Below, in pieces: positions 1 to 12,849 of a DNA stretch of 64,000 nucleotides. The translations under genes and the position numbers were made by a program. This DNA is from Megascapheus bottae (taxonomy: Eukaryota > Chordata > Mammalia > Rodentia > Geomyidae): positions 16,067,927-16,131,926 of the forward strand of contig JANJXV010000024.1 of NCBI GenBank assembly GCA_024803745.1, read 5' to 3'. The stretch's first letter is position 1, and each line of letters begins with the position of its first letter. Under the pieces are notes generated by a model that did not search any database, was not told the origin of the DNA, and saw nothing but the letters and a program-made list of their open reading frames with translations.

Positions 1-61
1 GTGGGAAGTAAGATGTTTCATGTCTCTTTTTTTGTGGGCAGGATGGGGGGGTGGGGGGGTT

Positions 62-306
62 AGAGTCAGTCATGAGTCTTGAACTCTAGGCTTAGGTACT
101 GTCTCTGAGCTTTTTTTTTTTTTTCACTCAATGCTAGACTTTCTACTTCTGTTTTCATCCACCATGCCACTTCTGGTTTTCTGGTAGTTAATTGAAGATA
201 AGAATCTCACAGATTTTCCTGCCCTGGCTGACTTCTAACCATCATCCTCAGATCTCAGTCTCCTAAATAGCTAGGATTATAGGTGTGAGAGCCACCAGAG
301 CCCAGG
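62..306 (-). mobile_element. B1-Geo SINE
   Basis: Antisense: Geo half with a T17 run, TAGTTAATTGAAGATAAGA linker, then B1 half CTCAGTCTCCTAAATAGCTA and ATTATAGGTGTGAGAGCCAC. Confidence 0.88.
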
Positions 307-751
307 ATTTTCATGGCTCTTATTGGTCTCTGTGCCCAGTCTGTTCAGGAAAAAAAAAATTCCATGCTCATTAAAGAGATTACTGTAATAAAAAAGAAAC
401 ATCTACAGAAATTTTTGCAACAAAAATGATAGGCTTCACTTGTCATTACCAACAGTTTGTTTCATGCATGATTAGACAACCAACATAAGGACCTGCTAAT
501 TTTGCAATGGTTTATACAGAAATGCTTTAGACATACATAGAAGCTGGTCACAAAGTCAACCATAACCTAAGATTCTACAATTAAGCATTTATAGAAAAAC
601 AAACCTCAGGCATTTTAATTCCAAAAGCGAACTCCAATCACTGCTTAAGCACCTTAACCAGAAGTCATGCACAGGATTTTAGTATCTTAGAAAAATCTGA
701 GCATTCAAGTTCTAAAAGTACATGCTAGACATTTCTTTTAAAAAGAAGTAA

Positions 752-952
752 GGCTGGGCCGGGAGTTTGGCCTAGTGGTAGAGTGCTTGCCTAGCATGCA
801 CAAAGACCGGGGTTTGATTCCTCGGTACCACATACGTAGCAAAAAGCCAGAAGTGGTGCTGTGGCTCAAGTGGTAGAGCCCTGCCCTTGACAAAATCCAG
901 GGACAATGCTCAGGCCCTGAGCCCAAGCCCAGGACTGGCAAAGAAAAAGAAG
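752..952 (+). mobile_element. IDL-Geo SINE
   Basis: The left monomer has the Pol III A box in TGGCCTAGTGGTAGAGTGC and B box GGTTTGATTCC. The right monomer runs from AAGTGGTGCTGTGGCTC to CAGGCCCTGAGC, with a short A-rich tail. Confidence 0.93.
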
Positions 953-1063
953 GCTGTGAAGTGAGCCAATGAGAAAATAATTTTATGTGTGTGTGCGTGC
1001 AAAAAAGCACGTTATGATCAATTTCAATTTTTATAAATATCTTTATTTTAAAATCTTATCTCT

Positions 1064-1268
1064 AGGCCGGGAGTTTGGCCTAGTGGTAGAGTGCTTGCCT
1101 AACCTGCACAAAGACCCAGGTTCGATTCCTCAGTACCACATACATAGAGAAAAGCTGGAAGTAGTGCTGTGTCTCAAGTGGTAGAGCACTAGCCTTGGGA
1201 AAAGTCCAAGGACAGTACTCAGGCCCTGAGTTCAAGCCCCATGACTGACAAAAATAAATAAAATAAAA
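1064..1268 (+). mobile_element. IDL-Geo SINE with imperfect duplication
   Basis: Second dimer 110 bases after the first, same orientation. The B box is GGTTCGATTCC. AAAATCTTATCTCTA before it recurs with one mismatch at about 1263-1277. Confidence 0.93.
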
Positions 1269-4200
1269 TCTTACCTCTAAAAGAAAAAGAAATAGGATCT
1301 CATATGCCTAGCATTCTTAGCAAGTTCTTGGTTAACACAATGTCTACAAGTAGCTTTTTGCAAAGCCCAGAAAAGAAAAAAATTAAGACTAACTTATGGA
1401 GTATAGTTAAGTAGGCTTCTGTAGTGATATGATGGGGCTAGGAATAGGCATAGTTTTTCTTTTGTCTGCAGATAATTTTCTATAGCTCAAACTATATATA
1501 TTTACAAGGGTCAAGTTATCTACAGCTTGTTCTATGTATTTTATAAGGACCCTTTATCACCTCACTTATTTTTGTGTTTTCATGTCACTCTTTTCCCAAA
1601 TGTGTTCAACAATCCATCATCTCACACAGTTCAGTTGGAGCAGATGTAAGTTAGATGCAGCTTTTCATAACTTGAAAATTATGAACAATGAGAGGGTTTA
1701 TGAGTCACTACTGAATGGAAGAGTAGTTATAGCGAGTGGCATTGGTTTACTAGCTTTACTATGTGCTGAGAGACTTCTTTGAGCATGAGGATGTTTAAAA
1801 ATGACATCAATATAGAGATAAACCCTGGGTTTTAAGTGAGGATTTAGAATTTACTTTCTAGCATGAGTAAAAGGTAGATCTGCTGATGACCAGCTTATTT
1901 TGTCACCTGGACTGTTTTACAAATCAGCACTCATTTGGGATAAATATTTGGAGACATTGATTGGCTGCTGTCCATTTTGATCTTTCAGCCCACTCTTTGT
2001 TGGATAAGAGGAGAGAAGGTAATGACTTATGACAGATCTGCTGACAGGGACTGAACTACATTAGCACTCTGTCACTCAGATCTTTAGAGAGCTGGCTTTG
2101 CCTGAAATATATTTGACTTTACTTGCTAACAAAGGCATCTTCAGATTTATTTCTTTTCCTTAAATGTTAGAAAAGAGGAAGAGCATCCCATCAAAAGATA
2201 CTAGGATGAGAAAAAAAGGCTGGCTCAACAGCTAAGCAAATGATAGTTATCATTCTTGGTAGTAACAGAATTGCTGATGTGGTGAGATTACAGGTAAGAA
2301 CCAGATGAGAGTAGACAGAGAACTGCTGTACTGAGGGGATATTTGAGGTTCTTATTCTAAGTAATTTTTGCCCTGTCTGGATATTGCAGCTTTGGTTTAA
2401 ACATGTTCTGGTTGAGAAAATGAAGAGGGAGAGAAACAAGACTACCTCAGCTTGAAAGTTAAAAGATAAACTGTTTAAGGAAGACAGCTATTTTTCTTCC
2501 TGCTTTTCAAGGATCCTATACTGTTCACAACTTACGTGCACTTAATCCAGTAACAGAAATCAAAGATGGGCTAACAAATATCTGATGTATAGTCTCTATA
2601 AAGCATGGCCTGGCGTAGTCATATAATGTCCCATGATGAAAGTCTGATACAACTAAATGATTAATATTTACTTGTCAAGATAAATATTAATATTTATCAC
2701 TATTTCTTATTAAGTAAATTTTAAATGCCCAATTTGGGCTATCACTAGCCAAGATGATACAAGATTCAATATGAATCTAAAGCAAGATTCACACTTTTCA
2801 GGAAAATAGTAGGGAATCTATTAATTAGTATACCAGAATTTCTCATCCCTAGGAATCTGAGAAGAGCAGACCAATTTTTCAACTGAGCACTAAATATGGT
2901 GTTCAGATGGCTGGTGCTGTAAATACAAAGGAGATATTGAAAACTAGAAGATTCTAGAGTGTCTTCAGGCAGAAGGTAGGTTCAGGAGCATTGTAGGTTA
3001 TGTGGAGACAGAAGGAAAAAAAAGATGCCATTCAGGATCACAAAATATGGAAGGAGAGAAAGATAGAAGTGACTGTTATATTTTCATGACAACAAAATGA
3101 GCAGGCCAACTGAATGATGGAATGACTGGAGAGTGAGCATCAAAGCTAAAAGGGGACAGAAAACTCAATTGTGAGCCATTAAGGCTAGAGAGGAAAGAAA
3201 GACCAAAAAACAATATCAACAAATCAATTCAGCTCCAATGGAGACGCTGAATTGGGACATCATGGTGACCAGAGAACATCCAGGAGACAGGAGACAAGGA
3301 CACTAACACAGAGACATGTGCTATCATGTAATGGCAGCTGAGCTGATCTGGACCTAAATGAGGTCAGGTCAGGAGGCAAGGTCACAGGAAACTGCCAGTC
3401 CAAGTTCCTGCTCCTGCCTTCTGAGACTCAGGAATCCACATCACCCACCATGAAGATAAAGATGCCAAACCCTACCATCCACCATGTGTCCAAAATGGTG
3501 CTGGCCAGACTCGATCTCCACCCTTGGAAAAGATTTTAGAGAGTGGATGTGCTCAAATGGATATGCCCTGAAGAAAAAGTATGCTTCAAAAGTCCACAGA
3601 TGCAGAGAAGACTGATAGCCTTGGTCACAGAGGAAGCCAGGGATGAACAGGAGACGAGAGTTTCCTGTAAGTGTCTCGAGTTTCTCTCTAGACTAAAGCT
3701 TTGGATAATGACCTCATGGCTGTCTGGCATTTGGTGAGACCCAGCATTCTGCTGAACTCAGCACTTAAATCCATTCTTTTGATTGATTGTCATAAGTGAC
3801 CAAACAAACCCAACAGACTGATTTTCAAGAATAAATACTGAACTCATAAATCTCCATCAGGTTTTTCTTGCCCTGCTTCAAAGGCAGGATAGGGTGAGTC
3901 ATCACCACGGTGTCCACAGGAGCAACATCTTCATATTTGTTTACAGATTAAGCTTGCAAGTCTCATTTATTACTTTCTCAGGCACACAGCAGTTCTGTTA
4001 GGTGAAGTCCTGCTTTGGGGACAAGGCAACATGCAGCTAGCTCATTAACAGTTATCTGTGTCATTATGTCCTTTTTGGGATTGTGCACTTAGAATTAATG
4101 TTTTTTGAGGGGAAAATTTTATCTAGGCTTTTGGCTTCCTTTTATTTTTCTTCCTCATTTTTATCTGTCTTTCCCCTCTATACCTAAAGCTATTCCTGGG

Positions 4201-5132
4201 TGGTTGGACCTATCTGTGCAGTCCAGAGTACCCTGAGTATTCACTTGCAAATCACTAGTTAAATTCAGATAACTGCACTTCAATGAGAGCCATTCTCTAC
4301 ATCTCCTTGGACTCACACTACTTTTCTTTGGCCCATTTCAGCCAAAAGAGCTTAATTGCTTTCTTCCTTTTCATTCCACCATGCCTTTCTGCAGTTGCTG
4401 TCCCTTTGGTCATCCCAAGGTCAATTCATCCTATAAAGCACATACGGAAGTACTTTGGTGACTTTGCTTGCTGTGTGAGTCTTTGTGCCTGGCTTCTGAG
4501 GTCTACCTGAGTGAGCATCCAGCCTGAGCAAAGGGAGACTGTCAATCAGTTTCTTGCCCCTCAAACTAAGAATGCTGTTTGTTTGCGTTGTTTTAAAATT
4601 CGGCATTACAGTCAATTTAAAAATTTTGACACATAGTAGGCATTTACTTGTTGATTAAATAAACCAATTATAAAAATGTAAAGGGTATTCCATGGTAAGA
4701 GTGTATATAAAAGCAAATATGTGTTGTTCATAATGGAAGGTAGTATTGTGTACTTTTTTTAACTTTCTAATTCAAAAAAATTTTGGGTTCCATTAAAGTT
4801 GCAACATCTCACACCAGACTTACCATTTGTTAATGTATTTCAGTTCATTTATTACAGTTCATGAACGAGTGTTATTGTGTTATTATCCCAATTCCGTATA
4901 TTACTAAATGTTCTTTTGCTTTAGGGAGATTGTTTTACATTGTTTTGTTTTTGTGGGGTTTTGTTTGACTGATTCATGGATTTTTGTTTATTGTTTTGTT
5001 TACTTAATATCTATTTTCACTACCAGGATTTCAGCCCCAAAACCACACCATATTTAATCAGTTGAATCTATTTGACTGTCTTTGATATGACAATTTTTTT
5101 AGTTTAGTGGGTGATTTTTTGTTTGTTTTTTT
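1269..5132. other. Unique intronic sequence, nothing recognised
   Basis: No repeat family or gene was recognised. Open frames are 82 codons or shorter, without splice context or familiar motifs. Confidence 0.6.
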
Positions 5133-5329
5133 GGCTAGTATTAGTGCTTAATCTCAGGGCTTGATATGCTATCTGGGCTTGAACTATACCTCCAGTTCCA
5201 GCTTTTTGCTGTTAATTGGAGATAAGAACCTATGAGCTTTGTGAGCCAGGGCTGGCTCCAAACCACGATCTTCAGTTTACTATCTTCCTAATAGCTAGGC
5301 TTACAGATGTGAACCAACAGTACCATCTA
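5133..5329 (-). mobile_element. B1-Geo SINE, diverged
   Basis: TTAATTGGAGATAAGAACC linker and CTAATAGCTAGGCTTACAGA B1 segment. It is older than the other copies. Confidence 0.8.
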
Positions 5330-6066
5330 GTAAATAATCAGTAACTTTTTGAATAATACAAGTAAGAAAAAAATCAAACTTTCACTTTAAGTGAAAAAAA
5401 TGAAAGGTAAATTTTAATTTGTAATGTTAGTATTTAATTGGTGAGTGATTTTAATTAGTCCCAAGGTAGCTACTTTTCAATCGTACACATATGACTATAA
5501 CACTAATAAATGTAGCTCCAAAATGCATTCCTTAAATATTTATGTGATTGCTTACATATTTATGGTATCTGTTTTTTATGGAAAATGTAATCATTTTGTA
5601 GAAACCGTTCTGCAAAACTGGCTTGAGAGCTATTTTTACTGTTTCTCTACTAGTTCAATCTAGGGGAAACCAAGCTAATTGACTACTGAAACTATTGACT
5701 GCATTCACCTCAAGAGTATTAACCCAATTGCAGACCTTGTGCCTAGATAGAAATAAGCAATTGCTTTAAAGCTAACTTAGAAAATGCAGACACTTCAAGT
5801 GATAGCAAAATTTTAGGCTTTATTGTATTCCTACTTCTGCAGTTCTTTTTAGTCCTGGACATATGGCCATAATGCAGTTATGTGGTAGAAGTACAACAGA
5901 CAAGCAGTATTGCAATCAAACTCATGTACATGGAATTCATTTTATTTCTACATCGTAACTTTTAAAAATAAGAGCTCGATGGTGTATAATTAATTGCAAT
6001 TATGAATGTTTCCTCATTAGTAGTGTTATTCTCTATCAGATAATACGAAACTTCAGTAGTTTTTCT

Positions 6067-6283
6067 TTTTTTTTCTTTTTTTCTTTTTTTTTTTTTTTGC
6101 CAGTCCTGGGCTTGAGCTCAGGGCCTGAGCACTGTCCTTGGACTTTCTCAAGGCTAGAGCTCTACCACTTGAGCCTCAGCACCACTTCCGGGTTTTTTCT
6201 ATGTATGTGGTACTGAGGAATCGAACCCGGGTCTTCATGCATACTAGACAAGCACTTTAACCACTAGGTCAAACTCCCGGCCG
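6067..6283 (-). mobile_element. IDL-Geo SINE, young, perfect 15-bp duplication
   Basis: Antisense dimer with a long T tract. TTCAGTAGTTTTTCT at 6052-6066 and 6284-6298 is the target-site duplication. It has the TTAAAGTGCTTG variant of the A-box region, shared with 13850-14048 and 21274-21480. Confidence 0.95.
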
Positions 6284-6319
6284 TTCAGTAGTTTTTCTAA
6301 AGCCTTAGGGATCACTCTG

Positions 6320-6425
6320 TATCAGGCCTTGTCTAAGTTGCCATATCTACTAAATGGCAGATCCAGGGTAGATAGAACCCAGGTTCCTTTACTGACTCAG
6401 TCCTCTTCCTGTTCTACTTGTGGTG
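6320..6425 (+). mobile_element. MIR-like fragment
   Basis: AAATGGCAGATCCAGGGTAG, GAACCCAGGTTCC and a following CTGACTCAGTCCTC stretch follow the MIR core order. Diverged. Confidence 0.45.
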
Positions 6426-7534
6426 TTATTTTTAAACCTGTTGCCTTTAATGTTCCGAGTGGTCTGTTTGCATAGGACTTTAGCAGCACAAAAGCTACTA
6501 CTATAAGGAAAAGTCTTTTCTGCACTAAGCTTTCAAATGGGTAACACATCTGATCACCTTCTGCTTAAGGTGACTGCCTTTGCTTCTGCTCCTTTCTCTA
6601 AGCAGAGCACGTTTTGCTCTAAAACCAAGCAACAAGCATCTCTGTTCTAATTTATGGTTTTCAAATTTTTACAGTGGTTTTTTTCCCCCTATGCTGTCCA
6701 GAATGCTGTCTGAAAAGTCACAATGATTTAAATAATTGATGGCTACTTTATGAAATTGTCAGCCTGGATTCATCCTCTTGCCTCTCCCAACCACAAGTCC
6801 TTGAACGCTAATCCTTTTATGTTGCATGCACTTTTTTTCCTTCCTGGTTTCATTTAGATAATTATATTATTCACCCTGAAATATAATTGCTGTTACATGG
6901 TGAGGGGAGGGGGGCGGAGTCAGGTGGGAGCTGCCTGATGCTGGCATCTGCAGGTTTTAAAATGTCTGTTAGACTCAAGCCTCTAATTTCTTTGCCATCC
7001 CACCTTTTAAAGATTTAATTATACCTGTGTAGAAGCATAATTCGAAATGTGACTTCTGATTCTTTGGGAAGATAAAAGAGAGATTAGTCCATTGTTAAAT
7101 ATGAACAGACAGGACACAATGGACTGGAATTGAGGGATGTGAAGTCCACTGAACAAACAATTTGTACATGCCTGCTGAATGCCAAGCCCGGGACTAAGAA
7201 TGAGGAGGGGGAGGGATTTAAAAAGAAAGATAGAAACAGCTGTTCTCTGAGAGTGAACAGCCTGGCGATGCCACCCATTTATGACATGACTTCTGGTAGT
7301 GTGCCTAACTTCCCTGCTTGTCATCACTTCGGGATTTCCTCCCACTTCTAATACTTGGTGATGTCCCCAACAACTTACCGTGTAGAAGCAGCCACATTTC
7401 TTCTTTGTCAGAAAGAATGATGAGTGGTCAAAGATTTACCTTTGCTATGACACAAGCCAGTTTGGGATCTCTGGAATCAAACAAGGGCCCAGTCTTCAAT
7501 TAGAGAAACACAAGATTCATTTCTAAGGAAAAAC
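6426..7534. other. Unique intronic sequence, nothing recognised
   Basis: A 108-codon minus-strand frame (7019-7345) is present but shows no known motif, and a second frame overlaps it. Taken as chance. Confidence 0.55.
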
Positions 7535-7742
7535 TTTTTTTGTCAGTTGTGGATTTGAACTAGAGGCCTAGGCAGTGTCCTTGATGCTCTTTATACTCAG
7601 GGCTAGCACTCTAACACTTGAGCCCAGCGCCACTTGCAGTTTTCCAGTGATTAATTGGAGATAAAGAGCCTTATGGAGACTTTTTAACTGGGCTGACTTC
7701 ATCCCAGTCTTCAGATCTCAGTCTCCTGAGTAGCTACGATTA
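7535..7742 (-). mobile_element. B1-Geo SINE, 5' end lost
   Basis: Right half with ACACTTGAGCCCAGCGCCAC, TTAATTGGAGATAAAGAGCC linker, B1 half to CTCCTGAGTAGCTACGATTA, where it stops short. Confidence 0.85.
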
Positions 7743-8792
7743 AAATAAAAATTCTTCCTGTTATGTCCAACGGATCATGCCCCAAGGAGCATGAATTTGG
7801 AAGCATAAGTAACAAATTAGAGCAACCAAAAATTTTTATCTAAGGAGCAGTAACTTTTCTCAATTATTGCATGGCTTTTTCTCTCCCTGGTTTATAAAGC
7901 TGGCTTTCCAAGATGGATAGTGATTCTAATTTGTGATTTTCAGAACTCTAAGTCTTTTATCCATTGGTTACAAGGGAAATCATAAATCTATTATATAAAA
8001 CCTATATATGTCTGTAATGTTCTTCTTCTTAAGAGCTCACAAATTTCAATGTAGTCGAACTGTCCAAACCCCAAAACTTAGAAAACTTGAAGGTATTAAA
8101 CATAATCACAATGACAGAGCAGGCTTTGGTAACTTCAAGATGAAATGGTATTACCTTTGTCACAAAGATCCTTCAAGAGCTGGATAAAGTAAATCCAGAA
8201 TGACATTGGGTAACCTGTTAAAAATGCAACACAAATCACACATGATAAAATAGAGATTGGAAGTGGATTTTATAACATGTTTATTTTCAAGGAGCAAATA
8301 GTAATCCATTTGCCTTATTGGAAAAAACTATTTTTCCCGTTACCCAGGGAAAATGGAGTATTTAAAAAGGAAATGAAGATGACAACCAAATGGACTTGGC
8401 AGAAACTAGCAAATTTGCTTCTTTTTTGTTTGTTGACTTTCTACTAGGAAGAGTGATAATGGGCCTAGACCAGCTTTCAATAGTAATAGTTCTTTTGTGA
8501 AAAATAAGAGTAGCCATCTGGGCTTATGTAGTTTGCACATGCCCAGTATTCTCTAGGGGTGTGAATTGATGATAGAAATCTCTCCCCTTCCTGTATAATA
8601 CTAATGTTTCCCGTGATTTGTAATTTGTCATCTTTCTTTCCTTCATTTTTATGAAAACAAATCTTTGCAAGCAACACTCTCTAGTAATAAAATACAGTTT
8701 GTTTATTAAGAACTTCACCTCTTTATGGGAATCTGTTTTTCTTCAGAGCTGTGTGCACTTTAGTGCTTCTAAAAGTGTAACCTTCATGTGGG
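7743..8792. other. Unique AT-rich intronic sequence
   Basis: Nothing recognised on either strand. Confidence 0.55.
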
Positions 8793-9070
8793 GGTTCTTT
8801 TTTGATTATAGTGGGATTTGAAAACTGGACCTTACTATTACTAGGCAGATACTCTACTGCTGAGCCATATCCCCCAACAATTTTTCAGCTAGCCTTTTGT
8901 CTAGGACTTGCTTCAGACTAGAATGCTCTAGGGAGAATATTCCTCTCCGGTAGGTAAGGTCACGTAGCTTATTGATTGATATGTGAATCTGATCTGGACT
9001 CAAACTAAGATCTTCCTCATGTTCATCTCCCAGCTAAGTTGGATTACAGATATGAGCTACTGGGACCAGC
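8793..9070 (-). mobile_element. ID-type plus B1-type composite SINE
   Basis: 8795-8876 is an antisense tRNA-like ID monomer (CTGCTGAGCCATATCCCCCA). 8880-9070 is an antisense diverged B1 unit ending GGATTACAGATATGAGCTAC. Confidence 0.75.
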
Positions 9071-9477
9071 AGAGTTGTTTCTTAATATGCTTTACTCAGT
9101 TCTAATCAGTGTGGGTGGGCCCTGTTCCATGTTTTGAGCAAGTACTTTGGTAATACTAATACAAGTGGTCCATAAGCCTAGCAACAGAGGTCAGCAAGCT
9201 TTTATTTAAAGGACCAGATAGTGAGTATGCATCAAGTGACTTTTTATTTCTGTTCGAAATACTGCAGAAGCCATCAAAGACCATATATAAGCAAATGAGC
9301 ATAACTGTGTTCCAGTGAAACTTAAGTTACTTTAAAAGTGTGACAGCTAACTTTGACTGGTAGTTCATCCTTTGCCCACCCTGCTTTAGAATAAAATAGT
9401 TTGAAATTATTGATTATTGTTGTTTCAACTTGGAAGTTTGCATCCAAATGTTTACCTAGACTTGTTTTATAATAGGC

Positions 9478-9517
9478 ATATATATGTATATATATATGTA
9501 TATATTCCTAACATGAG

Positions 9518-9564
<47 letters not shown>
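9478..9564. repeat. (TA/TG)n and (GATA)n microsatellites
   Basis: A TATATG-type tract at 9478-9506 is followed after a short gap by about 12 GATA units at 9518-9564. Confidence 0.95.
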
Positions 9565-9565
<1 letters not shown>

Positions 9566-9725
9566 CTAGATAAATAGTGAGAGAATAAATAGGTAAAAGT
9601 TAGTTTATATTCTACATGGGTATTCTATAAGAAAAAAATTGAAATTAATAGCTCTTCCCTAGATAAGACTTAGTATAAAATAAGAAGAATAATACCTCAT
9701 GGAATAATAGTATCAATGTTTTCAA

Positions 9726-9890
9726 TCACTTTCTTTTTGGCAAATACCAGCTTCCAGTTGTAGATTTGTCTTGTGCTTGCTTTTCTCTGAACTCTGACTT
9801 TCTGCTGCAGACGTGCATTTCTTCTGGCATATCCCTTGCGATATCATTTGGCAGTGATCCATAGTTGGGTAATGAGATAGTTTGTTGTGC
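9726..9890 (-). other. Exon-like antisense open frame, unrecognised
   Basis: On the minus strand a polypyrimidine stretch ending TTCATTACAG (AG at 9891-9892 in plus coordinates) is followed by 54 open codons and a TGA. The predicted peptide begins AQQTISLPNYGSLPNDIA and ends in TGSWYLPKRK. Its composition is soluble and polar, unlike the AT-driven chance frames nearby. I do not recognise the protein. It could be the last coding exon of an antisense transcript, a fragment of a decayed retrocopy, or chance. Confidence 0.25.
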
Positions 9891-10483
9891 CTGTAATGAA
9901 GAAAGTGATTTAAAATGTTTTTTAATAAGTTAACAGGAGCAAGTGCTGAAATTACTGTAATGAGATAATGACAGTGTAGCATATTGCTTTGAAGATTGTG
10001 CTCTGGTGAAAAATGTTTGCTCTTAATAAATTCATTTTCACTGTATTTTCCTTGGCAAGTCTATTTACATTCATTTGTCTACAAATAATAGGAAAATGGT
10101 CATATGAGTTAGAGGTCAATAAAAAAAAGATGAAGTTCATGCTTATTTAAGAGAGTAGTTGGGCTCTTGTAAGCTATCAGTCATGGAAGATTCTTGCCAA
10201 TACCCAAATCCCATAATGACATGCATTATGGGAATGATGAAATCCAGACTTATAAACCTAAGGCCAATATACCATGTTTTTCTTTTTAATGTTATTGTGG
10301 ATCACATGTACTTTACTTCTTTGAAATTTTCAGCTTTGAGCCTTTATATTTTAACTACTATTTATTTTGTGTGTATAGATACTCAATATACAATGCAGTA
10401 GAAGATGCTGGTTAAAAAATAGGTGGAAACTCCCTGAGTCCTTCTCTCAAGGTTATTGTTTATTACAAGCAAGAATAGATGAG

Positions 10484-10556
10484 AATGGTGCTGTAGTACC
10501 AGCTACTAAGGAGGCAGAGATAGAAGATTTAGGTCCAGTGCCAGCCCAGGCAAAAG
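10484..10556 (+). mobile_element. B1-type fragment
   Basis: AGTACCAGCTACTAAGGAGG with a following TCCAGTGCCAGCCC is the 5' part of a B1 unit. Confidence 0.65.
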
Positions 10557-11730
10557 CAGAACATCTCTAGCTGCTTTTCCTCTGATTGTAACCACACCAC
10601 TTTTCTCCCTTGCCATAGATTTTGTTCTAGCAGATATGGATTTATATATTTAAAAGGGCCTTTCATTAACTCAAGCCTGAAAATCCAAACTTCCCTATTG
10701 AAATTGAAATGTGCATACGTATGCAGTCTCTTCATCATGGAAACTTGCTGTGTATTTCCTCATGTTGCTTTTCTTGTACAATGGCTGCATTCGCATGACC
10801 CTGGCACGTCCTGCTCCCTGTCCATCTTATAGCGAATGTCCCAGAGGGAACATTCTCTTGAATTAAAATGCACTGTGAACGAACTAGACCCAACTAGTAA
10901 AGATTAGGGAGCCAGGCTAGCACTATGGCCTTAGCCTTCTCTCCTGACAGAGTTAGACAGGCCCTATCTACTTTCCTGTTCCCTCTCAGATAGGCAAAAA
11001 CATTGATGTGTGGCTTAGTGGGCTTTCTCTCTGACAGAACCACTTCATGTATGTCACTTTCTATTGTGTAGTTCCTGCCATACCTCCCAGACACCCAACA
11101 AATTGTACCTTCTTTGGGTTCTCTTGGGAGCTTGGTTTAAACCAAATTCACACCACCTGTTGCATGCAGAGGGAAAAACAAGGAAGCCCTACTCACTTTA
11201 ACAGTTCACGGGTTTGTTTTATAATCATTTCATTAACGTAAGACTCCGTCATCTGGGTGGTCATTGCAGTGCAGTCAAAGTGCTGATAACACACTCCTTA
11301 CATGGAAATGAAGTGTCTCTGGTTGACTGCTGAACCTCTTCTGCCTTGCAAGACAGGAAAGAACATAAAAGGCCAGCATTTGTTCACTATAATAACCCAA
11401 CAGACTGGCAATGAATTCAGTAAGTTCCATCTTCTCCTGGCACTTGTACTCATGCACACAAGCACAGGAAATTTTAATATATGCTTCACAAAAGTGAACA
11501 TCACATTTATATCTATGAAGTTGGTCTTCAATGTAGCAAATGGGGGATAAAATAAAAGGAAATTGGAGAAAAAGCAGTGTTAAGAAGCAAGGCAAGACTG
11601 GAGTTTCACAAAATCCATCTCAAGCTCTATTAGCTGCTTGCTTCATTACCTTAGAGTTCCATTTAATCTTTTAAATCTTTTGATATATCTTCCTATGCAG
11701 TTTGTAGTTCTTCTTCAGATTCTTGGAAAT
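10557..11730. other. Unique intronic sequence
   Basis: Overlapping frames of 64-106 codons on both strands around 11275-11595 have no recognisable product. Confidence 0.55.
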
Positions 11731-12204
11731 CTTTTTTTTCATATATTTTTATTGTAATTAATAGAAGGGTTATATTATATTCACCAGATGGAAGGTGCAT
11801 TACTTCACATACATTGATACCTTTTCTCATGTCTTGGTCCCCATTTCCCCCCCCCCACCCCTCATCTTGTTTTCCTCCCTTCCCTATCCGACTTCAAATA
11901 ACCAAATACGCATATATACAATATATCAGATAACCAGGTGAAATACTGTAACAATATGAGATAACCAAGGGACAGCAAAAGAGATGAGAGATAACATAGT
12001 ACATTAAGGACAACAATCACTCATTATATGGCTTTTGTTTCTATATCCTGGAGGTCCTTCCATTTAGCATCATTCTATATGGCGTTATGTATCTAGGTTT
12101 TGTTCTATTGTAAATCTCCGCTAGGAGAGCACAAGGTTTCTACTGATTATGACAAATGAGGGAAACCATGGAGTCTATGTTCCTTTGAGTCTGGCTTACT
12201 TCAC
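11731..12204 (-). mobile_element. L1 3' end (3' UTR and last ORF2 bases), antisense
   Basis: Poly-T, then antisense 3' UTR with the C-rich tract at 11848-11860 and AAGGTTTCTACTGATTATGA, ending in CTGGCTTACTTC. It aligns base by base with 35130-35595 and antiparallel to 22910-23365, so the family is the same. It is 5'-truncated to about 470 bases. A clear duplication was not found. Confidence 0.92.
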
Positions 12205-12342
12205 TTTTTTTTTAAGCCAACAGCACAAGTCATAGACTAATCTCAACTTAGACGAAAATTTTTACTAACCAGCCCTTTTATTAACTTCAATGCTATGTCA
12301 GTAGCATATTTCCTATTGTTGACTCTCTGATGCAAAGTAATT

Positions 12343-12376
12343 TGTGTGTGTGTATGTGTGTGTGTGTGTGTGTGTA
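12343..12376. repeat. (TG)n microsatellite
   Basis: TG repeats with one TA interruption. Confidence 0.93.
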
Positions 12377-12582
12377 GATAGCCCTACTATATACATGCTG
12401 GCCTAAATGAGTCCATAAATTTAAGGTTATTCAAAGCTATGAGCAGACTTATTCTACAAATGGTCAGGTAGCACCTATGTTTGGCTTTGGGAGCACAGTC
12501 TCTTTCACTCACAGATAACTCCTGACTTTGGCCATTTGATTTGCCCTTTTTTAGCTTTACAGTGATGCAAAAATGTCACACA

Positions 12583-12824
12583 AGAGTAGGCACTAGTGGC
12601 TCTACTAGTGCTTGTAATTCTAGCTACTCAGGAGGCTGAGATCAGAGGATCATGGTTCAAAGGCAACCTGCAGGCAGAAAAGCCCATGAGACTATTTCCA
12701 ATCACCCACCAAAACAACAGAAGTGCTATGGCTAAAGTGATGGAATACCAGCTTTAAGCAAAAAAAAAAAAAAACTAAGAAAAAGTGCTCAGCACTGAGT
12801 TCAAGCCCCAGGATGGACACATTC
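12583..12824 (+). mobile_element. B1-Geo SINE (left arm of an inverted pair)
   Basis: GTAATTCTAGCTACTCAGGA, GGCTGAGATCAGAGGATCA, then right half AAGTGATGGAATACC with an internal A15 run, ending in GAGTTCAAGCCCCAGG. Confidence 0.88.
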
Positions 12825-12849
12825 AATACAGTCATCTTGGGGACAACGA

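Noticed and set aside
752..952. tRNA gene suggested by A and B boxes
   Set aside because: The tRNA-like part is the left half of a dispersed IDL-Geo SINE and does not fold into a full cloverleaf with the right half attached.
7019..7345. 108-codon minus-strand frame
   Set aside because: No motif or family; overlapping frames of similar length occur on both strands, as expected by chance.
9518..9564. Repeat array as a CRISPR or satellite
   Set aside because: Simple GATA microsatellite without spacers.
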